Assembly (NCBI GenBank): GCA_947034885.2
Contig: OX344758.2
Location: 4,466,501 to 4,530,500 of the forward strand
Direction of reading: 5' to 3'
Length of the DNA stretch: 64,000 bases
Source: Thuidium tamariscinum
Lineage: Eukaryota > Streptophyta > Bryopsida > Hypnales > Thuidiaceae
A program made the position numbers and the translations under genes. The notes below the pieces were generated by a model. It had not been told where the DNA came from, did not search any database, and was given only the letters and a program-made list of their open reading frames with translations. Shown piece by piece: positions 10,941-22,991 of the stretch. Each line of letters starts with the position of its first letter. Within the stretch, counting starts at the first letter, position 1.

Positions 10941-13155
10941 TTTGTTTTGTTTGTTGTTGTGAGAACTCCGGAACCATGCATTTCCTAGGTGTATTCTTCA
11001 TAACATTTGAAAGTTTTTGGTGACAACAAGTGCACAAGCTTTGTTTCATGGCATTGAGACCTACAATGTGAAAGTTATTGGTTTTGGAAGTTTTTATTGA
11101 ATTAGAAAATTAGAAAATTATTTTTACTTGAATTTGGCTATCAAAGTAGCACATGGCATATCAATATGTATTATGTAAGTCTATATCTAGAGATCTATAT
11201 TAGAAGTACATTTGAATGTATGGATATCATTGACAAGTCATGTTTTGTAAATGAATCTTGAATGTTGAAGCCATCAAATATATTATTATTCAAAGTTGTA
11301 TGTGATAACATATACTTACATGTTATATTGGAAATTTAAACTATCCTAAAGATCTCAAGTGTTTTGGATCAAATAGTCAAAATGTGTGACAAGTATTCCA
11401 CAATGAATTGAATGGATATAGAAAGTTTGAAATGTTGTAAAAATGAGATCAATCATGTGTGTAAAATAAGGCCCTTCTACATATGATGAAACATTGACAT
11501 TAGTTCAAGAATTATTTTTCAATAGCAATTTTTCATAATTTGCTCTATACTTTAAAATAGTTTCAATTCGTAGGGAATTCTATTACTACAACTAAGGGCC
11601 AATTTACACCAGAGCCAAAAGCACTCTAGGGTACCTATTTTGTAAGATGTAAGTCACGTGACCATCTAAAACAAAAACCTAAGACTTAAAATAATAATGG
11701 TAGTTTACATGGTCTTGGTATTAATCTAAGATAACTATAGCTAGGTCATATCAATTTATTATTAGATTTGACATTGTCAACCATAAGATTCATTCAATAG
11801 ATAGAATCTATAGTTGTGAGGTTATAGTTTACCATGTTCTTTTAGAAAGTTCTTATAGAAAGTTCTTAGGCCTATTTCAAAGAAGTGGTCATAAGAAATC
11901 CTCTTAGTAACCAATTATTAACTTTGGCCATATTGGATTCTAAGTAGACTTTTCATTCATTCAAAATGGCATGGATCTTGTCCAAGTATAAATCCAACTA
12001 AGATTACATATAATTCTCTACCAATCCATACTTTATTGATTCAAGAGGGCCTATAGTCTAGCCCTTGTATAACCCCACTTTAAGTAATTAATGTTATAAC
12101 ATATTACTACCTATGCCAATATAGAGAGATTATACAATGCTTTGAAAGCTCAAAATTTGTAAAGGTGAAAAAACAGACATATATTATCAAAGTCCAATTG
12201 TCATAGAGGCATTATCATTTAAGAGAAGATACTATTTACACCTTTTATAATTATAATGATGTCTTTTTGAAATAGTGATATATTTGAGAAAGAACAAATT
12301 TTGAGGCTAAGTAAAATTAAAACATGTGATAAAATCAATAGTAGCACATTAAGGCCCTTCATTCTTATATAATTTAGAAAAATTCAATCATTAAAGATTA
12401 CATTGAAGATCATACTCAAGATTTTATCAATAAGACATTGAAAAAACTTTGCATCGAATGTGCAATACTATGCATAGATTCAAATATTTGTCTTCTGAAA
12501 TGAGAAATAGTGAATTTGAAAAAAATACACATATTCTTACAGTAATTGGTTAAATTTTGTCATCCATCCGCTACATGTTTTTAATCCCAATGTCATAATG
12601 ACGAACATGAAGAGAAATGGAATGAGCCTTGGTCTTCAAATATGCAGGTAATTGACAGCAATGTCTTTATAGATTGCAAATGTAAAAGCAGTGTTCTCTT
12701 TTTAAAATGATTATGCATCCCACATTTGCTTAAATTTGCTTACAAATATAGATTCATGATTAAAGAGTTTAGGCATATCAATAATTGATTAGAAAATCAT
12801 GTGCACATTATATGGTTATGAGTTAAAAAGTAACTTGAATTGTTGTTGTTTTCAAAATTTTGAATTTTCTAAAGCTTCCCAAATTGGATTGAAGAATTTT
12901 ATCCACAACTCTACAACTTACCTCTTCAATGGCAACAAATTATTACATGAAAATTCTTTCAATACTATACATACATCAAATTATTAATTCACATAGTTCC
13001 TTTTAAAATTAATCGGAGTTAAATTTATTATTGTGGGGAGGCGAGGAGCATTAATATAATATATTTGAGCCTACACATGAAGGTAATCACCCATGCATAG
13101 TGTCTGTGTTCTTGTGCAGATTTTTATGTGCAAGTACTTTTCCTTCCTTTTCCAA
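10941..13155. other. AT-rich spacer, nothing recognised
   Basis: No open frame of protein-like composition and no clear terminal repeats. A short frame at 12799-12987 looks like chance. Confidence 0.45.
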
Positions 13156-13435
13156 TAGGGGTTGTCATAGCACTTCCGAAGTCCTCATAATTCCATGAGA
13201 AAGAGTACGTGGTGCATCACGAGTGAAAGGCGGATGTGAAATTCTCAGAGAAATTAAAGTGTTGTTTCTTCTCCTCTGCAGGTGAAGAAACGGTGTTTTT
13301 GAAAAATTTCTCACGGAATTTCTTGAAGCCCTCGACTTGGCGCAAGCATTGGAGCTCCCAACCCAACTGTGCGAGCCAGAAATTCTTCCGGAATTGTTGC
13401 AAACAACAGAAAGGGGTGTCATGGCTCCTTCATGC
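13156..13435 (+). repeat. 265-bp repeat unit with coding-like frame, copy 1
   Basis: Begins GGGGTTGTCATAGCACTTCC and ends at a second, direct copy of nearly the same motif (GGGGTGTCATGGCTCCTTC). A matching unit lies at 14841-15115. In one plus frame the second half encodes EKFLTEFLEALDLAQALELP, continuing past the unit in copy 1 through HDWLHFCLADFFDF to a stop near 13516. Both copies keep this frame open and nearly identical in protein, although the reading frame is not preceded by an ATG. A possible splice acceptor (CTCCTCTGCAG) lies upstream. I recognise no domain. Confidence 0.55.
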
Positions 13436-14840
13436 GGAATAGCTCATGATTGGCTGCACTTTTGCCTCGCTGATTTCTTCGACTTCACAAAAAACCAGTT
13501 CTCGGAAGAGCTGTGACTACCCCTAATTATAAGAAGGCAAAGATCACCTCAACAATTTGTTGTTTTTAACGCAGAATAGGGTGAAAAATTTCCTTGTTAG
13601 GTGTTGCATAATTTACTGCTGGCATTTCGGATTTTGTCGAATTAAACAGAGCACTAACATTGAGATGAGTAGAATTACGCTGATGATGTCATTCTGCATT
13701 GCGGTATGCTGAGCATTAGAGAACATTGTTGTTCAAAATCTAAATTCATTTACCTGCACACACCCAAATTAGGTGTTCTGTTCAAGAGCGTGATTATCAA
13801 GGTTCAGTTCTCAATGTTCTATTCCATCAATTCTGCAATGACAGCTCTTTTTTTTCATCCTGGATTTTTCTCATTTTGATTTCTTGAAATTTGCAATAGA
13901 AGTATTTCGGGTCAATCATCATCGAGTCGTATTATATGTTGGCCTCACACACATTTTGCATTCTCATCAACGGGGAGACTCTTGAAATGAACTCATAATT
14001 AAGTTCATGCAATAAGGTTGAAGAACTTCACTCTAAGAGCGAGAGATAGCTTTTTCTTTTAACAATTAGGACTTGCGTGATTCAACACTGATATTTTAAG
14101 AGATGTCAATTAGGTTCGCACTGAGTTGTTGCAATTATTGGTCGCATTGAGATTTTTCTAATATAAGGTTTTTCTTTTGGAGTTGAATTGAGCTACGTAA
14201 TGGCATCGTTGCGCGACTCGAGATTTTGTTCATGGGATATGCTATACGTCTACATACTCACCAGGTTCTTGCGTTTCAGAATTTTCCTCTGTGAACGAAC
14301 ACACTCAAGATTCAGGGTTTAGAAAGTAATTGCAAATTTCTACCTTGAAAGTATCTCGTTGCTCGGCAGATTCCTAGTCTGAGAGCCAATACGATGAGAT
14401 TCTTCCTCCAATTTTCGAAGGGTGCTTGATATTGCAGCCAAGGAATTTGGTATCCCGAATACCGATATGTCCACCACAACAACGAAGGAAGGAAGGAAGG
14501 AATTGTTTAGAGAGAAATCAAGCAGTACGGAGGAACCATCATGTCGTCATTCAATCGTGCTGTGCATGAGCATAATGAAGTGACGATCATAGATCATTGA
14601 GGGAGTATTAATACCACGTGAGGTGCTACAACTGGACGCCCTTGTCCCAAAGTTTGTAAGGAAAGTATGATTAGTGGAGGTGTGGGCATTTTCGAGGTTT
14701 GTAGTGAGGTACGTCCAATGATGTTTGGATTTATTAGGAAACAAGTCGACTATTGAGTACTGAGTTTTGAATTTGCTTTTTGTGCTACCATACCATGCAG
14801 TGTTTGATACCGACTGGAACAATTGTACTTGAAGAATACT
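13436..14840. other. Spacer between the two 265-bp units
   Basis: Composition is more balanced than the AT-rich spacers. It holds a short GAAGG microsatellite (14484-14500). A 160-aa minus frame runs through 14547-15029 and into copy 2 of the repeat; it resembles no family and is probably a shadow. The direct repeats at both sides and the inverted motif at 15186-15203 raise the possibility that 13156-15203 is one composite element. Confidence 0.35.
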
Positions 14841-15115
14841 AGGGGGTGTCATGGCACTTCCAAAGTCCTCAGAATTCCGTGAGAAAGAGTACGTGGTGCA
14901 CCGGGAGCAAAAGGTGGACGTGAAATTCTCAGAGAAAACGGAGTGCCGTTTCCTCTCCTCTGCAAGTGAAGAAACGGCATTTTTGAAAAATTTCTCACGG
15001 AATTTCTTGAAGCCCTCGACTTGGCACAAGTATCAGAGCTCCCAACCCAACTATGTGAGCCAAAAATTCTTACAGAATCATTGCGAATAGTAGAAAGGGG
15101 TGTCATGGCTCTTCC
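14841..15115 (+). repeat. 265-bp repeat unit with coding-like frame, copy 2
   Basis: Begins GGGGGTGTCATGGCACTTCC and ends in GGGGTGTCATGGCTCTTCC. The same plus frame as copy 1 reads FEKFLTEFLEALDLAQVSEL and stays open to TAG near 15135. A second overlapping frame begins MALPKSSEFREKEYVVH. Copies differ mostly by substitutions. The unit also has an internal inverted pair (AATTCCGTGAGAAA and TTTCTCACGGAATT). Confidence 0.55.
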
Positions 15116-15205
15116 ATTCTACAGCAATTTTCATTAGCTCTTGAAAAATCTCACCAACTTGGGTTTCCCTAAAAAATTGAGTTTCTCTGAGGAGCCATGA
15201 CCCCC
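15093..15205. mobile_element. Small TIR element sharing the 265-bp unit's end motif
   Basis: AGAAAGGGGTGTCATGGCTC at the left is complemented by GAGCCATGACCCCCCTCTTC at the right, giving a ~110-bp inverted-repeat element or the true right end of a larger composite starting at 13156. Confidence 0.45.
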
Positions 15206-15759
15206 CTCTTCTATACATGGATTGACTGGAGAAATGTGAAGGAGGTTGTCATAGTCATAGTGAAGCAGAAATCTCTAAATCTTCTAATAAGGTAGGAGGC
15301 TCTGAAATAGTGTAGGCATTAAAAATTGCCCCCATGTGAGGTCCATAAATAGTGTAGATAGTTGCTTGAATGGAGTTCATTTTCTGAGGGTAGAAAAAGT
15401 AATTCACAATGCACCATTTTAAAATACTAAATAATGAATGGAGGCTATAGTTATATGTTATTGTGGTTGTCACTGATGATAAGAGCTTCAAGTTCTAAGC
15501 GTGGTATGTCTAAGGCTTTGCTTAGAAGTTTGTGAACTTGGAGGTCCACGATTCTATGATTTGAAGGAGGATCTTGTTGGTAGAGGAAAGAGCTTCTAGT
15601 CCTTGTAAGTGTGGTACTTCTAAGGATTTTTTTGGAGGTCCATGAGCATGGAGGTTTGTGATTCTATGACTTGATAATTAGGAATTGCATTAAGTAATTT
15701 TGCTTTGGAAAGTGAATTGTTCGTTGCTTTAGAAAACAATTAGAATTCACATAATGGTA

Positions 15760-16391
15760 CACTAAATAGGGTATTTAGTGTTGGATTACGTTTAGTGTAA
15801 TTACCACCCTACTTGATCCTACACTAAATGTCAATTTTTAGGATGATTAGCGTAGTGCTAAACTTCAATGCGCCGCCTTCGTGTCATCTCATAAGAGGAT
15901 TTCTGGCCCTGAAGATGACTGTTTCAGGGGTGTTCCCAGAAACTGTTCCCATTGCTGTAGACCAGCCCCCTACTGGTCTAGATTTTTGAATTTTGAAAAA
16001 AAATATTTAAAATTTCAGAATGTTTAAGAAATAAAGAAAATGATTTAAAAAAATACTTTTTTCAAGAAAATATTTTTAAAATATTAATTAATTTAATTAA
16101 TTAATATTTACTGATGTAGCAGTCGTTCTACCACATCAGCACTGCATTCCTAGAGTTCCCAATGCGTTCCCAGCGTTTGGGAACTCGCAATCTTGTAAAC
16201 CAGCTGAAAATCCTCTTATATCACTTTTTACCTTCTAACACTAAATGTAAACCTCTTCATATTTCAAATTTGCCATAGAGTACTTTTAGTGTTAGAAATT
16301 ACATTTAGTGTTACTTACTTTAGTAGGGTAAATGATATTTAGTGTCATGGTTCGCAAATAGTGTTGCCAATACTAAATACCCTATTTAGTG
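15760..16391. mobile_element. TA-flanked TIR element hosting M3
   Basis: Left end CACTAAATAGGGTATTTAGT and right end complementing CACTAAATAGGGTATTTAGT, both flanked by TA. TA duplication suggests a Tc1/mariner (Stowaway-like) element. Several internal copies of ACACTAAAT/ATTTAGTGT occur. The 330-bp MITE M3 sits inside, so the original element was about 300 bp. Non-coding. Confidence 0.7.
15890..16219 (-). mobile_element. MITE family M, copy M3 (nested)
   Basis: TIRs CATAAGAGGATTTCTGG and (complement of) ATAAGAGGATTTTCAGCTGG. Inverted relative to M1, M2 and M4: reading the minus strand gives GAGTTCCC, GGGAACGC and the internal palindrome with TGATGTGGTAGAACGACTGC. It interrupts the TA-flanked element. 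An extra hairpin, TAGACCAGCCCCCTACTGGTCTA-like, lies at about 15958-15982. Confidence 0.75.
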
Positions 16392-16393
16392 TA

Positions 16394-17850
16394 GTGGTTG
16401 ATCTACTAGACTCACTTTCTTGATCTATTTGGCTTTTAAATAATTTGTATAGTCAATTTTCTTGGTGAAAAGGCCACTTTCATTGGGATTTGGGGTTATT
16501 TCAATTGAATAGATTAGTATTTGTTGTTGCAATGGAGTTGTTGGTTGGAGGGAGCTTCCATTATTAACATTAGGATTTAGCAACTTGTAATTTGAATTGG
16601 ATATAGGTGAAATGAAGGGTGTTTTTCTCTCAAAAGAAGCTATCACTAATTGCCACTACTATTATTTGACTTATTGTTGCTATTGGACGTTTTTTGAAGT
16701 GTGTTGAATTTATTGCCCATATTGTGTTGTTGGGTTTAACTTTTTATTTGTCTTGAAGAGTAAAGTCTTGGAGAATTTGATGTCATGGTGTACTTCATGA
16801 GGGTGAGTTTTGGTGAAGCCATGGCTAAGATATCAAATCTTCAATCCTCAATAGATTATAAATTTGAAAGTCTTGACGGTTGTTGTTGTTAGATTCAATA
16901 GTGTAGAGAATTGATCAATTGAAAGGGAGTAAGACCTCAAAAGTTATTATATAAAACATTCAATGTTAATATTGATGGAATACAAATTTTAAAGTTTTTT
17001 TTCAAGAAAATAGGACTATTGTAGCCCCTTCAAATTTTTTCTGAAAAGTATTTTCAAATTAAAAATTAACATGTGTACACTTTGAAATTCTTGTGAATTT
17101 TGCAAAAAAAAATAGCATTCCATGACAGTGCCATATTAAAGAGACACATGTGATGCTCCATCTTTGACATTGTATTGGAGCATTCATGGAACTATTATAA
17201 AAATCCTTAAGCACCCTACCCTATTAATTTTTGGACTAACTTGATCTATTCAAAGGCAAATTTTAATTCATTATTGCTACAATCTATGAGCACCAATAGT
17301 AATCTATATACCTTTTACTTTGAAAAATTGTATCTAATTCATTCTCAATCCAAGAATTACAATTTCGATTGTCATAGTTTCTTTTTTGTTTCTCTTTCAA
17401 CCCCCTAAATTAAACTGATTGAACATGTATTCACTTTTGAATATCTGATTTTCTCTTTAGATGATCCATGTCCAAGCATCCTCCTATATATGGTCCTCTA
17501 AAAACATTTTGTAAGGTAATGTGGCACCCATTTGAACCAGTGTTTTTTTTTTGACGATTTGGTGCAAAATTACACCAAATTTTTTGGCCTAGCACCAAGC
17601 CTATAGAAAATAGACAGTAGAATTTTGGATGAAATTTTCAATAAATTTCAAATTAAAAAAAATAATGGATGAAATTGCCAAATAATGGATGAATATAGAA
17701 TGATAGATATGTATTATGTGCTAATATGATATTTTCTGTCCAATATAGGGATGAATGTTGAGATTTGGAGCTTCACAGTAAAATGAAGTATTGCCATTTT
17801 GGCATTCATAAGAAATGAGAAAAAAAACACTGATTTGAATTGAACTGAAG
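16394..17850. other. AT-rich spacer upstream of nucleolin
   Basis: No gene supported. A short palindrome, TTTGGTG...CACCAAA, lies near 17557-17580. Otherwise nothing recognised. Confidence 0.4.
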
Positions 17851-17929
17851 TGAGCCCGCCAGAATTTGGAGAGCGACAACTGCCGTGCCGTGCCAAGTCA
17901 GCTCCCCCACCACAAAGATTCTCACCCTA

Positions 17930-18157
17930 AAGGCATCCACGTCAGCCACGGAACCAGATATTTACACACAACTTTCACACGGGCAACCCTAGAAGGGGGT
18001 GGGAGCTTGTCACCGCGCGCCACGTGGCAGGAGGAGCGGCGGCCGCCCCCTCGCTCATACAGCCCTGTTTTCCCTGCACTATGATACCTTCATCGTGGGC
18101 TTCCAGTTCCAGACTTCAGCCGCTGCTTCAACGGCCCGGCGGACGTCTCAACACCTC
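17930..18157 (+). promoter_or_regulatory. Nucleolin promoter and 5'UTR exon region
   Basis: A sharp GC rise begins near 17930. A G-box palindrome, GCCACGTGGC, lies at about 18019-18028, and an ACGTCA-type motif at about 17940. The transcript start is not fixed by the sequence. A non-coding first exon most likely ends at 18157, before a GTAAGC donor. The open frame over 17866-18084 has no ATG at its start and is not taken as a gene. Confidence 0.5.
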
Positions 18158-18965
18158 GTAAGCGCAGCTTAGCTCCCCTCTGCGTTGAGTTTTTGTTTTG
18201 GGCTGGTGTCACATTGTGCGTTTTGGGAGTGCACTTGGTCTGAGCAAGGTAGCTCTTGTTTGTTTTGTTCGTTGCTTGATTCTCTTGCCATTGTATTAGC
18301 TAGTAGCGTTATTTAAAGGTTTTTGGGGAATGCGCTATGGTTTCTGTTTGTAGTTGAATTGATGGTAGTAATAAATCCAACCGCTGCTGTCTGCGAGTTT
18401 AGTTTGTTGGACGTCCTGTTTTGCTTGCGAGAAATATTTATAGGTCTACATGTCCAGGTACGATAATGGCAGTCGCTGTCTGTTTGCTTGGTTTGGCATG
18501 TACATCCCAAGTGTTGAAATCTGCTGTCCTTGTGTTGTGTAGCTTTAATTAGTAGTTTTCTGAATTTTATTATTTTATGTCGTGTATGGTGTGCGGGTCC
18601 TCTGAGTAGTTGTCTTTGGAGGAGTATCTCGAGCGGATATAGTTCGTGAGTTTTGTTTGTTTGGTGGAGCGTTTGGGCATTCTGTTCGGACTTTTTAAAT
18701 GTGTGGTGAAGATGGTAATGTTGAATGACGTGACAGCGATAAGTATGCGGAGATTAAAATGTCTGTTGCCTCCCTGAATGCATGTCGTAGGATAATGAAT
18801 TTTATGGAGTGTTAGGTTGTGTAATGAACTTCGGTTGCGCCCGCTCGGTTATTTTTGCGGTTTATCTTTTCTGGTCGATGAATGAGGAAATACTACATGA
18901 TTTTGTCATTCAGGTTCTGGGTCTTGTGTTTAAGAGGAATCTGATTTACTTGTATGTTATTGCAG
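18158..18965 (+). other. 5'UTR intron of the nucleolin gene
   Basis: Donor CTC/GTAAGC at 18158 and acceptor TTATTGCAG ending at 18965 leave a short leader directly before the ATG at 19008. The 808-base intron is T-rich. Long leader introns near the promoter are common in highly expressed plant housekeeping genes. Confidence 0.6.
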
Positions 18966-19007
18966 CTTTTGTTATTCCTCCATTAAGCTACTGTTAAATT
19001 CTTCGTC

Positions 19008-21541
19008 ATGGCGAAATCTAAGAAAGGAGCTCTGGTAAGCTAATGTTTCATTTCTGTCGTGTTCTTTTTTCAAGCTCTATGTGGAGATGATTATTTTGAC
19101 CTTCGTAGTCCAATGTTAATTAGGTCATACTGATGCTGGCGGCCAATTGTTTACACAGGGTGGCGCAGTAGTCCCAGTGTCTACGAAAGACAAGAAGACA
19201 GGTATTCCCAGGAGCACTGCCTTCTTTACAGGACTACTTTTATATTTCATTGGAACACTGACTTCTTCACTGTATTCAGAGTGAGAAATTATGTTCAGAA
19301 CTGTAACTGTCCGAAAATTTCATGCGCAGGAAAGAGAGCTGTCGAAGAGGCTGCTAGTGTCCCCCCTTCTAAGAAATCTAAGGGGCAGAAGAAGGTCGTC
19401 CCTCCCCCAAAGATAGTGGAAGAGTCTTCTGAGGAGGAGTCCGAAGAGGTATTGCGCAAGAATTTCCATGTTTGGACAATGCGTGGTATCTGACATCTTC
19501 CACTTAAGTTTGATACACGTGACTTGACAGTTCATATTTTTGACGTTCTTAAGTCGTTACAAGCAGGAAGTCGCTGGTTCAGAGAGCGATGAAGCATCCT
19601 CCGACGAAGAATTGTTGCCGGCTGCCAAGGTTACAAATGGAAAGGCTACCAATGGAAAGCCATCAAATGGGAAAGCCGCTGATAGTGACGAGGAAGACGA
19701 CAGTGACGATGATGAGGTAAATTTTATCCAACATATAACGTCCTGTTTTAGCAATTTCAGTCTGTTTTACCGATAATGTCGTTCTAATGGGGTCTTTTAT
19801 GCACTTCCATTTACGTTGAAGCCGCCACGTGCCTAAAAGTCTAATTGACATGTTGCCAATGATATATATTTTTCCTTACAGCCCGCTGCTGAAGCTGCTG
19901 AGAGCGACGAAGAGAGTGAGGAAGATGAAGTGCAGGTCAAGACTCCTGCCAAGCAATCCAGTGAGGGAGGAAGTAAAACGATTTTCGTGAAGAACCTTGC
20001 ATGGGCCGCTGATCAAGACAAAGTGTAAGTAGTGTCAGTTAGTTTTGTTTTGGGGTAAATTCTTGAGTTGATTTTCCTTGAATCACTGCTCCTTGTAATT
20101 AATACTGATCATGTACGATTTATGGTATATTCTTCTGGATTTCAGGTTGGAGTTTTTCAGCGATTGCGGTGGCGTCTCTGATGTGAGAATTGCCCAAGAT
20201 GAAAACGGTCGATCTCGTGGATTTGGTCATGTTGAATTCGAGACTGAAGAGGCCGCTAAGAAGGCAGTTTTGAAGAGCGGAGAAAGTTTGGAAGGCAGAG
20301 ATATTTTTTGTGACCTTGCTCGGGAGCGCGGAGCTACTCCTGGTGGAGCAACGTAAGTTTAATTCATGTTATGTCAGACTTTCAATTCCATATCTCTTTT
20401 AATACAGTACCTGATGATAACTTTGGTTTTGTTCAGTCCGAATGGAGGAACTCCGGGAAGGACAGGATCGGAGAAGACGGCCTACGTTCGGGGCTTTGAC
20501 AAGTACCAAGATGAAGATTCGGTATGGAGAATCGATCTAAAGCACTTTATCTGTTGCGGTTTGGATTTTGTGGTGTTTCTTGTGAACGTACCTTCACAAT
20601 CATATTTCTATTAATTTGCAGATTCGGAGCGGTTTGACTGAATTCTTTGGTGAATGTGGAGAAGTGTTAAATGTTCGTATTCCCACCGATCGTGAATCTG
20701 GAGAAATTAAAGGGTACGTTACCCTTCCTGGTGTCCTTGTCATGTTTGGTATTCTTTGTGGCTTGTAGTCTTTAGTATTTCACTTTTTGAGCTTTTATCG
20801 ATATTTGTGTGTTGATGTTTATCTAGTCGTTCCAAAGTACTTCACCTTGAACAATCTTGCAATATTTCAGGTTCGCGTACGTTGAATTCTCGAGCAAGGA
20901 TGAGTTGACCAAAGCCACTGAGATGGATGGATCTGACTTCAACGGAAGGAATCTTGTAGTAAACGAGGCCAGCGGTGGTACACCTGGTGGTCGTGGTGGA
21001 GGCAGAGGCGGCTTCGGTGGTAGAGGAGGAGACCGAGGCGGACGTAGAGGTGGTCGTGGTTTCGGTGGAAGGGGCGGAGGTCGCGGAGGTGACAGGGGTA
21101 AGCCAAGTGTTTCTGTATGTTTTCAAGTTGGATTCAATTCGTGGGAAGAAACGGTTCGAAATGGTTGTGCGCAGCCCTTTTTTTCAGTTTTTGAGAAAGC
21201 ATGGCGATCACTTCAAATTTGGTGAAGCATTGTATTTCTACATCCATCCATCTTTTGGACCGAAGAACACTTTTCCATCCAAATTGGGCGATTTCATCTA
21301 TATTTTCAACCGAGCTGAAAATATTCTGACCAAAAAAGAGAGGAAATGTATTGTGAAATGAAGCAATAATGGTGCCAAAAAGAAGGGCTGGTTGTGCTTA
21401 TGTAACTGACAGTTAGCCTTCTGTCTTTCAGGAAGAGGAGGAAGAGGTGGCGGTAGAGGTAGGAGTGATTTCGGTGGTCGAGGAGGCCGCGGGGGTCGAT
21501 CATCTGCGCCCGCAGGGAAGAAGATGAGATTCGATGATTGA
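19008..21541 (+). CDS. NUC-L1: Nucleolin (two-RRM, GAR-tailed nucleolar protein)
   Basis: Ten coding exons with GT/AG borders and consistent phases: 19008-19034, 19159-19201, 19330-19448, 19567-19716, 19882-20024, 20146-20352, 20437-20521, 20622-20713, 20871-21097, 21432-21541. The model gives 400 residues. The N-terminus (1-145) alternates lysine-rich stretches and acidic serine clusters (SSEEESEEE, DSDEEDDSDDDE), typical CK2 targets. RRM1 spans about 145-220 (RNP2 IFVKNLAW, RNP1 RGFGHVEF). RRM2 spans about 244-318 (RNP2 AYVRGFDK, RNP1 KGFAYVEF). A GGRGG-type GAR domain covers about 324-388, ending KKMRFDD. This layout matches plant nucleolins (NUC-L type), which act in the nucleolus in rDNA chromatin organisation, pre-rRNA processing and ribosome assembly. 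Length is somewhat short because the acidic region is compact. The intron after residue 365 splits the GAR domain; retention would give a different tail. Confidence 0.93.
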
Positions 21542-22825
21542 GTTGCCTTTTTGAATTAGGTAGTGTTTTTCTTAATCAAGAAGCAGGTATTATACTTGGT
21601 TCGAGTAGCTATCCACTCTGTTGTCACCGCTCGTTTTAGAGGAGGAATTCGGTGGTAGCAGTTTGTCCTAGAGTAACTTGAACTGCTCCGCCGCCAGTAG
21701 TGTATTGGAAATTTTGCAATACCGCTTTTTAAACGCATACTGGAGAGTAGTCTATTAGTTTGGAGTAGATTGGAATACCGTGGGATTCCAGTACACATCT
21801 GGGTATTGCCATGATGTCATGTGGATTGAGTTCGAACCTCGTGGCGAGTAGTCTTGAGCTATGGACGCCGTCAATTTTGCTGATTTCGCTTCCACAATTG
21901 TACTTGAACTACCATTTTTGGCAATTTCTTTTAGTATTTATATTTCATTTTGACCAAAATTCCACCATGTAGGTTCAGAAGATGTCACTGTGAATGAAGA
22001 TATCTCCCAATTTGGGGGCTGAATATTGGCAGATTTCTACAAATTTTGGTCTGGCAACAAGCCCTCTAGCAAATTTAAGAAAAGAGTGTGACTACTTGGC
22101 CACATTTTACAGCAGTTTTGTTGAAAACTTATAAAAGAAGGAAAGGTATTCTATTGTAGGGTCCTAGTTAACAGAATGTTTCATACAATTAATTTGAGTT
22201 GATAATCTCAAATAAAATTTTATGTCACATAAGTGGAAAAGCAAATTATGAAAAATCAATGATTTGGTCTTTGCAAGTAAAATGAAGAACGTGGGGTCTA
22301 TTATGCTTTCATGGTCTTTAGTTGATTGGCATTCTATTACATCATCTATATTAGGGCATGTCACTATGTCACATCAAATGGTATAGCGTGCATGGGTTTC
22401 TTTGTGAGCCCCACAAATTCCATATTTTGAGATTTTTTGCAACTAGGCGCTTCAAAATTTGCGTGTTGTAATGCAAATGCAAGCTCCTTTCACGTTTAGC
22501 CTTGATCACATTTGGTAGGACCATTGTCAAGTGGAACTTGGATTTTGGGAAAACTATAAACTTTATAGGTCAACAATAGAAATCAAAATTTTTCATTGAA
22601 ATCTACAATTTGTAGACTCTTCCAATGGTAGAGGAGTATCTTGGCAAGACCTTCTCCTGTAACACATGGATTCACTATCTAACATGTCTTTTTACATGCA
22701 ACTAGGTGGAGATGCTCTTACAAATAGAGATTGTAGTAGTAATTATAGATTCTTTCTTGGCATGTTCTTTCTTTAATTAGGAAAAGAAACTACAAATTTT
22801 CAAAGTGATAAATGAGGGATCTATA
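21542..22825. other. Nucleolin 3' region and spacer
   Basis: The first few hundred bases are probably the 3'UTR (moderate GC, no frames). Beyond about 21950 the sequence becomes AT-rich. No gene is supported. Confidence 0.4.
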
Positions 22826-22991
22826 CACTACAAGAGAAAGGGATGCTTTACGTATAGTCCTAAAGATAAGATTTTAAGTAATGACCTTTTTAGGAAAGAC
22901 ACGTATTTCTTACTTACAATCTCCTAAAAAGGTTATTACTTCAAATCTTATCTCTAGGACTATACCTAAAACACCCCTTTCTCTTATAGTG
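22826..22991. mobile_element. Near-palindromic MITE with CACTA-type ends
   Basis: Left end CACTACAAGAGAAAGGGATG and right end complementing CACTATAAGAGAAAGGGGTG. The two 75-80-base halves are near complements along their length (TATAGTCCTAAAGATAAGAT against its partner), so the whole 166-bp element folds into one hairpin. CACTACAAGA-type ends are typical of CACTA-related plant MITEs. The 3-bp flanks (ATA, ACA) differ by one base. Confidence 0.75.

Noticed and set aside
14547-15029. 160-codon minus frame
   Set aside because: It overlaps the repeat unit in another frame, has no recognisable domain, and its N-terminal part is the shadow of the shared plus frame.
17866-18084. Small frame upstream of nucleolin
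   Set aside because: It does not begin with ATG and lies over the promoter; no conserved protein character.
21829-21850. GTTCGAACC as a tRNA T-arm
   Set aside because: No A box, no acceptor stem and no cloverleaf can be drawn around it.
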